Origin: DATBGO01 sp050011895
Lineage (GTDB): Bacteria > Actinomycetota > Actinomycetes > Streptosporangiales > Streptosporangiaceae
Direction of reading: 5' to 3'
DNA: 64,000 nt
NCBI GenBank assembly: GCA_050011895.1
Contig: JBEKIF010000033.1
Coordinates: 1-64,000, forward strand
A program made the translations under genes and the position numbers. Of this stretch, positions 1 to 8,791 are shown one piece after another. Each line of letters starts with the position of its first letter. Position 1 is the stretch's first letter. Below the pieces are notes generated by a model. The model searched no databases, was not told the DNA's origin, and saw only the letters and a list, made by a program, of their open reading frames with translations.

Positions 1-793
1 ACCAGGAAGCGCCGCATTGCGACATGACCAGGGCCAGACAGACCTCTCCGGTGGCGTCAGCGCAGATGCGGGCGGGGCGGCCGTCGGCTCCAGTGCCAAT
101 GTCCTTATCCCGGGCGGCGGCGCGCGCCGCGATCTGCCCGACTGCGGCCAGCTCGCCCGCCTGGGCCCAGGAGCTCAGCCGCCGCCACGATGCCGCTACC
201 CCGGCCAGCGCGCAGTCGTCCAGCGCGGTCGCCGGCGTGGTGGCCAGCCACCCGGCAAGGCCGGGCCCGGGCGGCAGGAACTCCGCGACTCGTCCAGCGA
301 CCTCCGCCGTGGAAAGAACCCGTCGCTCACTGGCCAGGATCTCATCTAGCACCGCATCCTGATCTTCGTCGCCGTCCGGCCCAGGGGCACCGGCTACCGC
401 GTCCTTGGCCGTGGCGTCCTTCCCGGCGGCGTCCTTAGCCGATCCTTTCCTGGCCGATCCTTTCCTGGCCGATCCTTTCCTGGCCGACCCCGTCCTGGCC
501 GATTCGCCAGCTGCAACGTCTTCTCCAGGGCCGGGGTCGCGACGGCCGTCGAGCGCGGCCAGCAGTTGCTCGTAGTCAAGCTCCCAGGACCATGACAGGC
601 CGGCTGCGTCACCGTCACAATGCCCGGCTCCGCACTGCGGGCCTGGCCGGGAGTCATCCGATGAGCCATTATCACAGCCTTCGTCCCGTTGCCCAGCTGG
701 ACTCGTAGCCGGCCCTTTAACGGGCTCGCCCGCGGGGTCCAAGGGCTCTTGCGGGCTTGGTAACCCTGATGGTCCCGGTGGATCGGCTGGCAT
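1..793 (-). CDS. DUF222 / HNH-endonuclease-type protein, C-terminus beyond window
   Basis: The reading frame is open from an ATG at 793 to the left edge, so only the N-terminal 264 residues are visible. An AAGGGG ribosome binding site precedes the ATG. Residues about 160-264 show the Trp-Arg-Arg-Leu, Ser-Trp-Ala-Gln-Ala, Glu-Leu-Ala-Ala-Val run that I associate with the DUF222 domain of the actinobacterial 13E12-repeat family, whose members usually end in an HNH nuclease domain. That nuclease part would lie outside the window. Residues about 99-118 are a pentapeptide repeat (KGSAR-like) encoded by tandem 15-bp units. These proteins are often multicopy and of unknown role. The family call is by pattern recognition, not alignment. 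Confidence 0.7.
   Translation of the reverse strand, partial: MPADPPGPSGLPSPQEPLDPAGEPVKGPATSPAGQRDEGCDNGSSDDSRPGPQCGAGHCDGDAAGLSWSWELDYEQLLAALDGRRDPGPGEDVAAGESARTGSARKGSARKGSARKGSAKDAAGKDATAKDAVAGAPGPDGDEDQDAVLDEILASERRVLSTAEVAGRVAEFLPPGPGLAGWLATTPATALDDCALAGVAASWRRLSSWAQAGELAAVGQIAARAAARDKDIGTGADGRPARICADATGEVCLALVMSQCGASW
438..497. repeat. 15-bp tandem repeat, 4 units, in the DUF222 gene
   Basis: Units of gccgatcctttcctg start at 438, 453 and 468, with a degenerate fourth unit at 483. They are in frame and encode a basic KGSAR pentapeptide repeat on the minus strand. Confidence 0.9.
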
Positions 794-823
794 CCGGTCA
801 CCCCTTGCCGTAGGCCTCTTCTT

Positions 824-860
824 ACTGACTGGCATCGATCAAACTGACTGGCATCGATCA
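824..860. repeat. Two-copy direct repeat upstream of the DUF222 gene
   Basis: The 18-base sequence ACTGACTGGCATCGATCA occurs at 824-841 and again at 843-860, 19 bp apart. It is followed by further ATCGAT-like sequence to about 884. The surrounding 794-1077 gap is relatively AT-rich at 840-930 and holds no gene I can support. The repeat may be part of the promoter or operator region of the DUF222 gene. Confidence 0.75.
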
Positions 861-1077
861 ATCGTTATCGATCATAATATCGAGTCCTACTGACATTATC
901 TGACGTGACTAGAAACTTAGTTCGTCAAGTCATAGGGACTGGCAGCCATGCGCCTGGTAACGCTCGCCATCCTGCGGCGGGCGGATCTTGCGCCCAGGCT
1001 GCTGCGGCCCGAGGTCATCCCGATGGCGGCGCTCAGCGCGTGCATTGGCCGTCGTGACCGGGCAGCGGATTCTGCGA

Positions 1078-2058
1078 TCAGCCATGGCCAAGCACCGGGT
1101 GCGGAACATAGAGCTCCTCAAGCCGCTGCAGCTCTTCTTCGCTGAGCTCAAGCTCCTCCGCGGCCAGGGCGTCGTCCAGATGCCCGAGTTTGGTCGCGCC
1201 AACGATCGGCGCCGTCACGCCCGGCCTGTGCAGTAGCCAGGCGAGCGCCACCTGCGCAGGCGGCACACCGCGGGCGCTGGCAACCTCCGCCGCCCGGTCC
1301 GCAACGTCGAAGTCGCCGGGAACGCTGTACAGCGAGTCGGCGAACGGATCCGTGCCGGACCTGGTCGTGCGCCGCTCGCCGTCCCTGGTCCGGTTCCCGG
1401 CCAGCACGCCCCTGGCCAGCGGGCTCCACGGGATGACGGCAACGCCCTGATCGATGCACTGCGGGATCATCTCCCGCTCTTCCTCGCGGTAGATCAGGTT
1501 GTAGTGGTTTTGCATGGAGACGAACCTGGTCCAGCCATGGGCGTCCGCCACCCGCTGGGCCTTGGCGAACTGCCAGGCGAACATGCTGCTCGCCCCGATG
1601 TAGCGGGCCTTGCCCGCCCGTACCACATCGTGCAGCGCCTGCATGGTCTCCTCGATCGGCGTCCGGTAGTCCCACCGGTGGATCTGGTAGATGTCGACGT
1701 AGTCCATATCCAGCCGCCGCAATGAGGCGTCGATACCGGACAGGATGTGCTTACGGGATAGGCCGCCGCTGTTCTCGCCAGGACCCATCGGCATGAAGAT
1801 CTTGGTGGCGACGACCACAGCGTCGCGGCTGAACATCTTCGCCAGGAGCCGGCCGGTCGCCACCTCGCTGGCCCCGCCCGAGTAGACGTCCGCGGTGTCG
1901 AAGAACGTGATGCCACCGTTGGCCGCCGCCTTCACGATCGGCTCGGCGGCGTCCTCGTCTAGGACCCATGGCCGGTCGCTGTCATTGCCGTAGCTCATCA
2001 TCCCCAGGCAGACCCGCGACACCCGCAGCCCAGTGGCACCAAAGTTCACGTACTTCAC
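1078..2058 (-). CDS. Aldo/keto reductase
   Basis: This 326-residue protein is a typical NADPH-dependent aldo/keto reductase that would reduce carbonyl substrates in the cytoplasm. The catalytic tetrad is visible as Asp54, Tyr59, Lys86 and His127, in the contexts FFDTADVY, VVATKI and IYQIHRWD. The late SxxxPxxGATK-type cofactor segment is also present (APIVGATKLG). I chose the GTG at 2058 because GGAGA lies 7 nt upstream. An ATG further up would add 13 residues without a ribosome binding site. The length fits the family of about 320-350 residues. The gene is divergent from a LysR regulator 93 bp away, which makes control by that regulator likely. The physiological substrate cannot be read from the sequence. 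Confidence 0.92.
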   Translation of the reverse strand: MKYVNFGATGLRVSRVCLGMMSYGNDSDRPWVLDEDAAEPIVKAAANGGITFFDTADVYSGGASEVATGRLLAKMFSRDAVVVATKIFMPMGPGENSGGLSRKHILSGIDASLRRLDMDYVDIYQIHRWDYRTPIEETMQALHDVVRAGKARYIGASSMFAWQFAKAQRVADAHGWTRFVSMQNHYNLIYREEEREMIPQCIDQGVAVIPWSPLARGVLAGNRTRDGERRTTRSGTDPFADSLYSVPGDFDVADRAAEVASARGVPPAQVALAWLLHRPGVTAPIVGATKLGHLDDALAAEELELSEEELQRLEELYVPHPVLGHG

Positions 2059-2151
2059 GATGGCATCTCCTATCCACAGCACGCTGACGGCGGTCATCTA
2101 CGCCAACGACAAGTAGAGCTAAAGCATATCTAGATGAGTGATAATGAGGGA

Positions 2152-3054
2152 ATGGAACTCCGGCACCTGGAGTACTTCGTCGCCGTCGCGGAGGAGCTGT
2201 CCTTCACCCGTGCGGCTCGTCGGCTGCACGTTGTCCAGTCGGCGGTGTCGAGCGCCATCCAGAGCCTGGAACGGGAACTCCGGGCTGCCCTGTTCGACCG
2301 GGACCGGCACAAGGTGGCACTGACCGACGCAGGCGAGGCGCTGCTCCCCGAGGCTCGCGCGACGCTCGCCGCGGCGCAGGCGGCCGCCGCCGCTGTGGGT
2401 GCGGCCCGCGGCGGGCTGCGCGGGACAGTGACGGTGGGCACGATGCTCTACACCGGCGCTCTGGACCTGCCGGAACTGCTTGGCCGGTTTCACGCCACGC
2501 ATCCTGACGTCGTGGTGCGGCTACGGCTGGCGGCCGCGGGCTCAGCGGGCCTCGCGCGCGGAGTGATTACCGGCTCACTGGATCTGGCGATCGCCTCGCT
2601 GCCCGGCCAGCCGCCGGGCGGGCTCACCATCCGGCCGCTCAGCGAGGAACCCCTGCTGCTCGCGTGCGGCACCGGGCACCCGATCGCGGCGCAACCCGGC
2701 GTGACCCTTGACCAACTGGCCGGCGAGGCCTTTATCGACTTCCCGCCGGGCTGGGGCAACCGGGCGGTCGTCGACCGTGCCTTCGCGGCGGCCGGCCTGG
2801 ACCGCCAGGTGCCGTTCGAGGTCGCCGGCTTCGCTGCTGCCGCCGGCCTGGTCCGCACCGGGCTCGGGATCGCCTTCCTGCCGGCCTCAGTGGCAACCGG
2901 CCTGAGCGACCTGGCTGTCGTCGAGGTCACTGGCCAAGCCCTGATCTGGGGCATCTCGGTGGCGACGCCCGCGCACCGGCGGATGTCAGCCGTAGCGCGC
3001 GCATTCCTCGCGGAGCTGATCGGGGCGGCACCTGCTGATCACCACAGCAGATGA
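2152..3054 (+). CDS. LysR-family transcriptional regulator
   Basis: The first 60 residues form the classic LysR winged helix (MELRHLEYFVAVAEELSFTR, then an AARRLHV...QSAVSSAIQSLE recognition helix). The rest is the periplasmic-binding-protein-like effector domain. At about 300 residues it is the normal family length. An in-frame ATG at 2134 would add six residues. I prefer 2152 because it gives the conserved family N-terminus, although GAGGG lies almost against it. The gene is divergent from the aldo/keto reductase, the usual arrangement for a LysR protein controlling its neighbour and itself. The intergenic region contains an ATCTAGAT palindrome near 2128-2135, but no clear T-N11-A box was proven. 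The effector is unknown. Confidence 0.9.
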   Translation: MELRHLEYFVAVAEELSFTRAARRLHVVQSAVSSAIQSLERELRAALFDRDRHKVALTDAGEALLPEARATLAAAQAAAAAVGAARGGLRGTVTVGTMLYTGALDLPELLGRFHATHPDVVVRLRLAAAGSAGLARGVITGSLDLAIASLPGQPPGGLTIRPLSEEPLLLACGTGHPIAAQPGVTLDQLAGEAFIDFPPGWGNRAVVDRAFAAAGLDRQVPFEVAGFAAAAGLVRTGLGIAFLPASVATGLSDLAVVEVTGQALIWGISVATPAHRRMSAVARAFLAELIGAAPADHHSR

Positions 3055-3129
3055 CGGTTGACAGGAACCGGCATCACCGTGGCGACATAGCCCGTGTCAC
3101 GCGGCCGTTAACAGGCCTATAACGCATAA

Positions 3130-3286
3130 CGCAGTGCCTGCCGGTGCCTGGGGCGGTCCGGCAGTATGGCCCGGCCTGACCCGCAGTGCCCCGCCGGACC
3201 CTGGGGCGGTCCGGCAGTATGGCCCGGCCTGACCCGCAGTGCCCTGCCGGACCCTGGGGCTGTCCGGCAGTGTGGCCCGGCCTGAG
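3130..3286. repeat. 53-bp tandem repeat, about 3 units
   Basis: A 53-bp unit beginning CCTGGGGCGGTCCGGCAG starts at 3147, 3200 and 3253, with a partial unit in front from about 3130. Copies differ at a few positions. It is intergenic, the length is not a multiple of three, and no convincing ORF covers it. The last copy runs into the terminator hairpin at 3274-3311. Confidence 0.9.
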
Positions 3287-3311
3287 TTTAGGGGTGCGCT
3301 CAGGCCGGGCC
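3274..3311 (+). terminator. Hairpin terminator candidate after the LysR gene
   Basis: GGCCCGGCCTGAG at 3274-3286 is the exact inverse of CTCAGGCCGGGCC at 3299-3311. This gives a 13-bp stem with a 12-nt loop. There is only a short TT after the stem, as is common in GC-rich actinomycetes. Confidence 0.7.
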
Positions 3312-3470
3312 TTCATCTGACGAGCTCCTGCCCGTTCGGCTAAGCCGCCGGCGGCGCTGGCTCTGCCGGTGCCCCCGGCTGAGCCGCCCGTGTAACAGCC
3401 TTGCAACGTCCCTGCAACCGGATAGGCCGACGATCAGGCATCGGATCCAGCCCAATCAGGGAGGCTCGGC

Positions 3471-3956
3471 ATGAGCGCGTTCCAGCAACTGACCCGGAGT
3501 GAGAAGATCGCCGGCGCGGCCGGCATCGTGCTGTTGATCGGCATGATCGCGTTCCCGTGGTATCACGTCGGAGTCCCTGGCTACACCATCGCTGGCCAGA
3601 CCTACGGCGGCGGGAGCTATGACGGCAACGCGCTCTCGGGTCCGGGCTCCTTCTTCAGCGTGGTCGCGCTCATCGTGTTGATCGCGCTGCTGGCCGAGAT
3701 CGCCATCAGCCGGTTCACCGCTACCCAGCTTCCTGATCTCCCGGTCTCATGGAGCGCCGCCAAGCTGTACGCCGGGATCGGCGTGCTGGCCCTGCTGGTG
3801 ATCAAGATCCTCTTCCACGTCGGCAACTTTGGCTGGGGCTTCTACACCGACCTGGCGGCAGCCGCGGTGCTCGTCTACGGAGCGGTCGCGATGAGCCGCG
3901 CTCCGGCGCCACAGCGGGCGCAGGTAGCCGGCCCGCGGCACAGCTCGATCCAGTAG
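3471..3956 (+). CDS. Four-helix membrane protein of unknown function
   Basis: This 161-residue protein has four hydrophobic segments, at about residues 14-30, 62-80, 100-115 and 122-141. The first loop is outward-type and glycine-rich (YTIAGQTYGGGSYDG). The C-terminus is a short Arg/Pro-rich tail. GGGAGG lies 8 nt before the ATG, so the start is well supported. I do not recognise the family. The gene stands alone between the LysR terminator and a bidirectional hairpin, so it is probably a monocistronic unit. Nothing in the sequence indicates a substrate or partner. Confidence 0.85.
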   Translation: MSAFQQLTRSEKIAGAAGIVLLIGMIAFPWYHVGVPGYTIAGQTYGGGSYDGNALSGPGSFFSVVALIVLIALLAEIAISRFTATQLPDLPVSWSAAKLYAGIGVLALLVIKILFHVGNFGWGFYTDLAAAAVLVYGAVAMSRAPAPQRAQVAGPRHSSIQ

Positions 3957-3998
3957 CCAGGGAACACCGGCCAGCCGCAGGAAGCGCCCGAAGCAGGC

Positions 3999-4022
3999 AG
4001 CCGGCCCCGCACGGGGCCGGCT
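3999..4022. terminator. Bidirectional hairpin terminator
   Basis: AGCCGGCCCC at 3999-4008 pairs perfectly with GGGGCCGGCT at 4013-4022 around a 4-nt loop. It sits between two convergent genes and touches the rhodanese stop codon at 4022-4024. Confidence 0.8.
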
Positions 4023-4357
4023 CAGGCCACGTAGGGCGTCAGGCCCGACTCCGCGATCATCGGACGGCCGGCGGCCTGCCAGCCCTGCATGCCGTCAGCG
4101 ACGTTCAGCGCCGCCCAGCCGGCGCCGGCGAGTGCCTGCGCCACCCGTGCCGAGCGCGCCCCGGACCTGCAGATCAGGTAGACGTCACTGTCCCTGGGGA
4201 TCTCCTCGTAACGGGCACTTACCTCGCCCAGCGGGATGTGCCTGGCGCCTGGGGCGTGGCCAGCCATCCACTCGTCGGGTTCGCGCACGTCTACCAGGAC
4301 CACGTCATCCGGCACCGCTGCCGCGGGCACCTGCGGAACCGGTTCGTTCAGTGTCAC
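4022..4357 (-). CDS. Single-domain rhodanese-like sulfurtransferase
   Basis: This 111-residue protein is one rhodanese domain. It has the substrate-entry motif DVREPDEWMAGHAPGARHIP near the N-terminus and the active-site loop CRSGARSA, with the persulfide-forming cysteine, near residue 70. Single-domain rhodaneses move sulfane sulfur between thiols in the cytoplasm. The GTG start at 4357 follows GGAGG by 8 nt; longer starts are unsupported. It is transcribed alone, downstream of a 147-bp AT-richer gap shared with the SWIM gene. The true sulfur donor and acceptor are unknown. Confidence 0.9.
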   Translation of the reverse strand: MTLNEPVPQVPAAAVPDDVVLVDVREPDEWMAGHAPGARHIPLGEVSARYEEIPRDSDVYLICRSGARSARVAQALAGAGWAALNVADGMQGWQAAGRPMIAESGLTPYVA

Positions 4358-4504
4358 TGGGGCTCCCTCCACTGGTCGGCCATCCCCCGGCAAGCTTGCC
4401 CTGCCGTTGGCAATCAAGTCATCATTGCCGCGAACGTCACTCTATGCGCGAACTTTCTTACGCAAAGTAAATATCGTCAACAGCGGCGTCTTTCGATCAG
4501 CCCA

Positions 4505-5362
4505 TCATGACTGTGCACCCGCAAGCCGTTCGTAGGCCGGGGCCAGCAGGACCGCCAGGTCCTTGCCTCCGGTCCGGACGGCAGGCGGCTCGAGCATCCG
4601 CAGCAGCAGGTCAGGAGCTGTCGCGGGAACAGCGGGCAGGCCGCGCAGCCGGGCCGTGCTGAGCCCGGGCGACCAGAAACCGTCGAGGCATTCGGCCAGC
4701 TGTGCCGCACGGACATCGATCACCTGCCTGGTCTGCTCTGGCGCGGCGGCCGGGGACCGCCGCAGCGAGGCGAGCAGCGCATCCCGGTCTCGCCCGCGCC
4801 AGGAGAGCATGCAGAACGGATCGTCGTCGAACCGCTCGGCGAGCACGTAGCAGACCGCGGCCAGATGCTTGCAAGGGACGCCCCAGTCCGGGCAGGAGCA
4901 CCGCATGTCCAGGTCATGGTCGGACCGCGGGAAGAGCGGCGTGCCGCAATCGGCGAATACGTCCTCGATCTCGGCGGGCATCTCACCCGCGAGCAGCTTG
5001 GCCCGGAACAGGGCCTGCCCGGCCAGGGCCTGCTCTACCCGCTGCCACTGGCTGGTGGTGAGCGGCAGCACCTGGATGCGGACCTTATACGGGGCGGCCC
5101 GCGAGCCCTGCACCCTGGCGGTCACATAGCCCGACGAGATCTCTAGCTCGAGCACCTGCCCGGCCCGGGCGTATCGGCGCCCGCGCTGCAGCCTGCCGGT
5201 CATCCCGAACGACTCGAGCACGTCAATGAACCGCCTGGACCACCACCGCTCGCCGATAGCGCCGCGCTGGCTGCGGGCCCTGATGCCGCCAGAAACCGCC
5301 AGCGGCCGGGACGGCGGGTACCAGCCCCGCTCAGCCCGGCTGTCCTCGCCGCGGCCGATCAT
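4505..5362 (-). CDS. SWIM zinc-finger protein
   Basis: This 285-residue protein carries a SWIM signature, CxCx(n)CxH, at about residues 151-165 (MRCSCPDWGVPCKHLAAV). SWIM fingers bind DNA or protein. The N-terminal half is Arg/Trp-rich, with a WWSRRFIDVLESFGM segment often seen in bacterial SWIM proteins. Its ATG overlaps the stop codon of the SNF2 helicase gene by 4 bp (ATGA), so the two are translationally coupled. This helicase-SWIM pairing is common in actinomycetes and implies that they act in one complex on DNA, but the pathway is not established. The C-terminal 90 residues are Ala/Arg/Leu-rich without a recognised fold. Confidence 0.88.
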   Translation of the reverse strand: MIGRGEDSRAERGWYPPSRPLAVSGGIRARSQRGAIGERWWSRRFIDVLESFGMTGRLQRGRRYARAGQVLELEISSGYVTARVQGSRAAPYKVRIQVLPLTTSQWQRVEQALAGQALFRAKLLAGEMPAEIEDVFADCGTPLFPRSDHDLDMRCSCPDWGVPCKHLAAVCYVLAERFDDDPFCMLSWRGRDRDALLASLRRSPAAAPEQTRQVIDVRAAQLAECLDGFWSPGLSTARLRGLPAVPATAPDLLLRMLEPPAVRTGGKDLAVLLAPAYERLAGAQS

Positions 5363-8300
5363 TCCGATACCGCTTCTGGCGACAGCGTGATGACCTTGCG
5401 CAGGTCGGCGACCGACAGCTCGCCCAGCCAGCTCTCCCCCGTGCCCACGATGCGATCGGCGAGCGCCTTCTTCTCCTCGATCATGACGTCAATACGCTCC
5501 TCCAGCGTGCCGACGCAGATGAACTTGCGCACCTGCACGTCGCGAGTCTGGCCAATCCGGAATGCCCGGTCGGTGGCCTGATCCTCGACCGCCGGATTCC
5601 ACCATCTGTCGATATGGATGACGTGGTTGGCTGCCGTCAGATTCAGCCCGGTGCCACCAGCCTTGAGCGACAAGAGGAAGATCGCTGGCTCCGTTATGCA
5701 ATTAAACCGGGCAACCATCGAATCCCGTTGCCTCTTCGACGTCCCGCCATGCAGATACAGGACCGGGCAGCCGAGCCGCGCGGCCAGGTAGGGCTGCAGG
5801 ACCGCGCCGAACTCCGCGTACTGGGTGAAGCAGAGGGCCTTCTCGCCGTCGGCAATGACCTCGTCGCAGATCTCCTCGAGCCTGGCCAGCTTGCCGGACC
5901 GGCCAGCCAGCCGGGAGCCATCGCCGAGCAGGTGCGCGGGATGATTACAGACCTGTTTGAGCTTGGCCATAGTGGCTAGCACGAGCCCGCGGCGCTTGAT
6001 GCCCTCTTCTGCCGATTCGATCCTGGCCAGCATGTCCGTGACGGTCGCCTGGTAGAGGGTGGCCTGCTCGGGCGTGAGGTTGCACCAGACCTTCATCTCC
6101 AGCTTCTCCGGCAGGTCGGAGATGATCGATGAGTCGGTCTTCAGGCGGCGCAGGATGAACGGAGCGGTGATCCGCTTCAGCCGCTCCGCGGCTTCGGCGT
6201 CGCCGTGCCGCTCGATCGGGACGGCGAAGCCGGTCCGGAACTTCTCGGCCGGCCCAAGCAGGCCTGGATTGGTGAACTCCATGATCGACCACAGCTCGGC
6301 CAGCCGGTTCTCTACCGGCGTGCCGGTCAGCGCGATCCTGGAGTCAGCGGGCAGGCTGCGCACCGCCTTGGACTGGCGGGCCGCCGGGTTCTTGATGTTC
6401 TGCGCCTCGTCACAGACCACCCTGGACCACCGGATGGCCGCGAGCTGGCCGGCGTCGCGGGCCGCGATGGCATAGGTGGTGATTACCAGATCGGCGGCGG
6501 CGAGGCCTTCGGTGAGCTCGGCCCCGGACAGCCGTCCCGCCCCGTGATGCACGTGCACGTTGAGGCCGGGGGTGAACCGCTCCGCCTCCCGCTGCCAGTT
6601 GCCCGCCAGCGACATCGGGCAGACCAGGAGCGTGGGCCCGGGCCCCGGCGCGCTGGAACCCGCGTCGCCGGGCGCCGGGCGGAGTTCCCGCTCGTGGGCC
6701 AGCAGCGACAGCAGCTCGACCGTCTTGCCGAGTCCCATGTCGTCGGCCAGGATCAGGCCCACGCCTAGCCCGCCGAGAAAGGCCATCCACGCCAGGCCGC
6801 GTTCCTGGTAAGGCCGCAGCGTGCCGGTGAACGCCGCGGGGGTGGGTACCGGGGCCAGCCGCCGGTCGGCCTGACCTGACAGCAGGTCAGCGAGCCAGCC
6901 GTCAACCTCCACTGCGACGACTGGCAGGTCATCCTCGCCGCGCAGCCCGGCCAGCAGCGCGTCGCCAGCTTGCATGGTCCCTGCGGTGCTGCGCTCAAGG
7001 AACCTCAGCGCCGCCTGCAGGTGCCGTTCGTCCAGCTCCACCCACTGCCCGCGGACCCGGACGAGAGGGATCTTGAGCCTGGCCAGCTCCGCGAGCTCGT
7101 CAGGGTCCAGTGCCTCGTCACCTACCGCCAGCTCGTAACGGAAGTCGACGAGGTCGCTCAGGCCGAACTTCGGTTCGGCGGCGGCGCCGCTCTGAGTGCC
7201 TCTGGACCGGGCCGTGAGCTTGAGCCCCAGCCGCGCCTTGCGCGCCCAATCCGGCAGCAGGACGCCGAAGCCGGCGCCGGACAGCAGCGGCGCGGTCTGG
7301 CTGAGGAAGCTGAATGCACCGGCGGTGTCCAGGGTGACCAACTCGGGAGCCGGGGTGCGCAACTCGGTGTCAAGCTCGGGGAAGAGCCTCGCCGCGGCAC
7401 CGAGGCCTGCCAGCAGTTCCTCCTCCGGATGCCCGATCCCGCCGATCTGCCAGCCGACGTTGCCAGCCCAGACATCGCTGGCCGACATGATCAGACTGGG
7501 ATCGTCGGTGGACTGCAGCGAGAACTCGACCCGCCAGATCGCTCCCGCTGGCTGGCCCGGGTCGCCTGCCTGCCCCGGGTCGCCAGCCTGCGGGCTGGCT
7601 AGCTCCGGCTCGGTCAGCCGGAAGCAGGTACGGACCGGCCCGGCCGGAATCTGGGCTGCGTCTCGCCAGACTGCCAGCTGAGCGCCGAGGTCCGCTGCCT
7701 CGGCCTCCTGAGCCAGCGTCAGCTCGCCGATCCTGGCGTCGGGAGCGGTCAAGGCCGCCAGCCACCGGTCGGCCACCTTGGCGCCTGCCCGGCCACGGCC
7801 GCGCCCCGGCCGCAGCGCAAGCCCCGCGAGGCGCACCCGCGCGGCGGCGTCCGAAAGCGAGTCGAGCGCGTCGGTGAGCAGCCGGGCGGGCGGCTCGCCA
7901 GCGGCGCTGGTGGCCCGGCACAGCGGCGGCATCGCCGCGGCCAGGTCAGCCGCTCGCTGCGCGTCGGTCCCGGTAAGCACTGGCCGCCACCTCGCTGCCC
8001 AGCCCTCATCGGAGTCGGTGAGCTGCGGAAGCACCCGGCCACGGGCCGCCAGATCCTCGGCCATCCGGGCCAGCGCGGCGAGGTAAAGTACCGAGCCTGC
8101 CACGGCGGGCCTGCCCGCGTCGCCGGCTGGATCGCCCCGCGCCGGATCGGCCCGCACCGGATCGCCCCGCGCTGGGTCGCTCAGGACCGGGGCACTCAGC
8201 GCTGGGTCGCTCAGGACCGGGGCGCCTAGGGCCGAGTCGCCTAGGGCCGAGTCGCCTAGGGCCGAGTCGCTTAGGGCGGTGAGGAGGCTGAGCGCGGGGC

Positions 8301-8679
8301 CTGGCTCCAGGGTAAGCGCGGGTATCCGCCAGGCGGCCAGCACCGGCCGCCTGCTGCCCGGTCGCTGTCCGCCGTCACGATCACCGGCCTGATCACCGGC
8401 CGGTGGCCGGATCAACTCAGGCGAGGCTTCCGGGCCCGCCGCCGTCGATGGCAGGAACAGCGTCAGCTCGTCCTCCACCGCCTTGCGGGCCAGATCGGCG
8501 ACCGGATCAGGCAACTCCGCCAGGGCATCGGCAAGCACGGACACATCGCACGCGAATGGGTGCGGCCGCGGAGCGCGCGACGGCCGGCCAGGCCGCGGGG
8601 GGGATCCAGCTGGGCGCCCGGAATCCTCCGCCCACAGCCAGAGCGCGCCGTATACCCAGATCCCGTGCATCACGAGCAT
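5359..8679 (-). CDS. SNF2-family DEAD/DEAH-box helicase
   Basis: This 1106-residue SWI2/SNF2 ATPase has both RecA-like domains in the C-terminal half. Motif I is DDMGLGKT at about residue 646. Motif II is DEAQ near 757. LTGTPVENRL follows, and motifs V/VI appear as AGGTGLNL and QATDRAFRIGQ. It should use ATP to translocate on double-stranded DNA and remodel bound protein. The N-terminal half is a long actinobacterial extension. It contains ten degenerate pentapeptides (GDSAL, SDPAL and similar) at residues about 133-185, encoded by 15-bp repeats. GGGAG lies 9 nt before the ATG. The gene overlaps the downstream SWIM gene by 4 bp. Transcription-linked repair or nucleoid remodelling are plausible roles, not shown here. 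Confidence 0.93.
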   Translation of the reverse strand: MLVMHGIWVYGALWLWAEDSGRPAGSPPRPGRPSRAPRPHPFACDVSVLADALAELPDPVADLARKAVEDELTLFLPSTAAGPEASPELIRPPAGDQAGDRDGGQRPGSRRPVLAAWRIPALTLEPGPALSLLTALSDSALGDSALGDSALGAPVLSDPALSAPVLSDPARGDPVRADPARGDPAGDAGRPAVAGSVLYLAALARMAEDLAARGRVLPQLTDSDEGWAARWRPVLTGTDAQRAADLAAAMPPLCRATSAAGEPPARLLTDALDSLSDAAARVRLAGLALRPGRGRGRAGAKVADRWLAALTAPDARIGELTLAQEAEAADLGAQLAVWRDAAQIPAGPVRTCFRLTEPELASPQAGDPGQAGDPGQPAGAIWRVEFSLQSTDDPSLIMSASDVWAGNVGWQIGGIGHPEEELLAGLGAAARLFPELDTELRTPAPELVTLDTAGAFSFLSQTAPLLSGAGFGVLLPDWARKARLGLKLTARSRGTQSGAAAEPKFGLSDLVDFRYELAVGDEALDPDELAELARLKIPLVRVRGQWVELDERHLQAALRFLERSTAGTMQAGDALLAGLRGEDDLPVVAVEVDGWLADLLSGQADRRLAPVPTPAAFTGTLRPYQERGLAWMAFLGGLGVGLILADDMGLGKTVELLSLLAHERELRPAPGDAGSSAPGPGPTLLVCPMSLAGNWQREAERFTPGLNVHVHHGAGRLSGAELTEGLAAADLVITTYAIAARDAGQLAAIRWSRVVCDEAQNIKNPAARQSKAVRSLPADSRIALTGTPVENRLAELWSIMEFTNPGLLGPAEKFRTGFAVPIERHGDAEAAERLKRITAPFILRRLKTDSSIISDLPEKLEMKVWCNLTPEQATLYQATVTDMLARIESAEEGIKRRGLVLATMAKLKQVCNHPAHLLGDGSRLAGRSGKLARLEEICDEVIADGEKALCFTQYAEFGAVLQPYLAARLGCPVLYLHGGTSKRQRDSMVARFNCITEPAIFLLSLKAGGTGLNLTAANHVIHIDRWWNPAVEDQATDRAFRIGQTRDVQVRKFICVGTLEERIDVMIEEKKALADRIVGTGESWLGELSVADLRKVITLSPEAVSE
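8125..8281. repeat. Degenerate 15-bp repeats in the SNF2 gene
   Basis: Units such as tcgcctagggccgag lie at 8222, 8237, 8252 and 8267. A 30-bp double unit is repeated at 8170 and 8200, with more degenerate copies before it. All are in frame with the helicase gene and encode pentapeptides. Confidence 0.85.
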
Positions 8680-8791
8680 TAACCAGCGCTCCCCACGGCG
8701 ACCGTACGCCCTGGCGCGCCGTCACCAGCTCAGCCGCCTGTGCAGCACGCTAGCGCGCGGACCGCCTGGAGCGCGGCTAAACCACGCCGTG

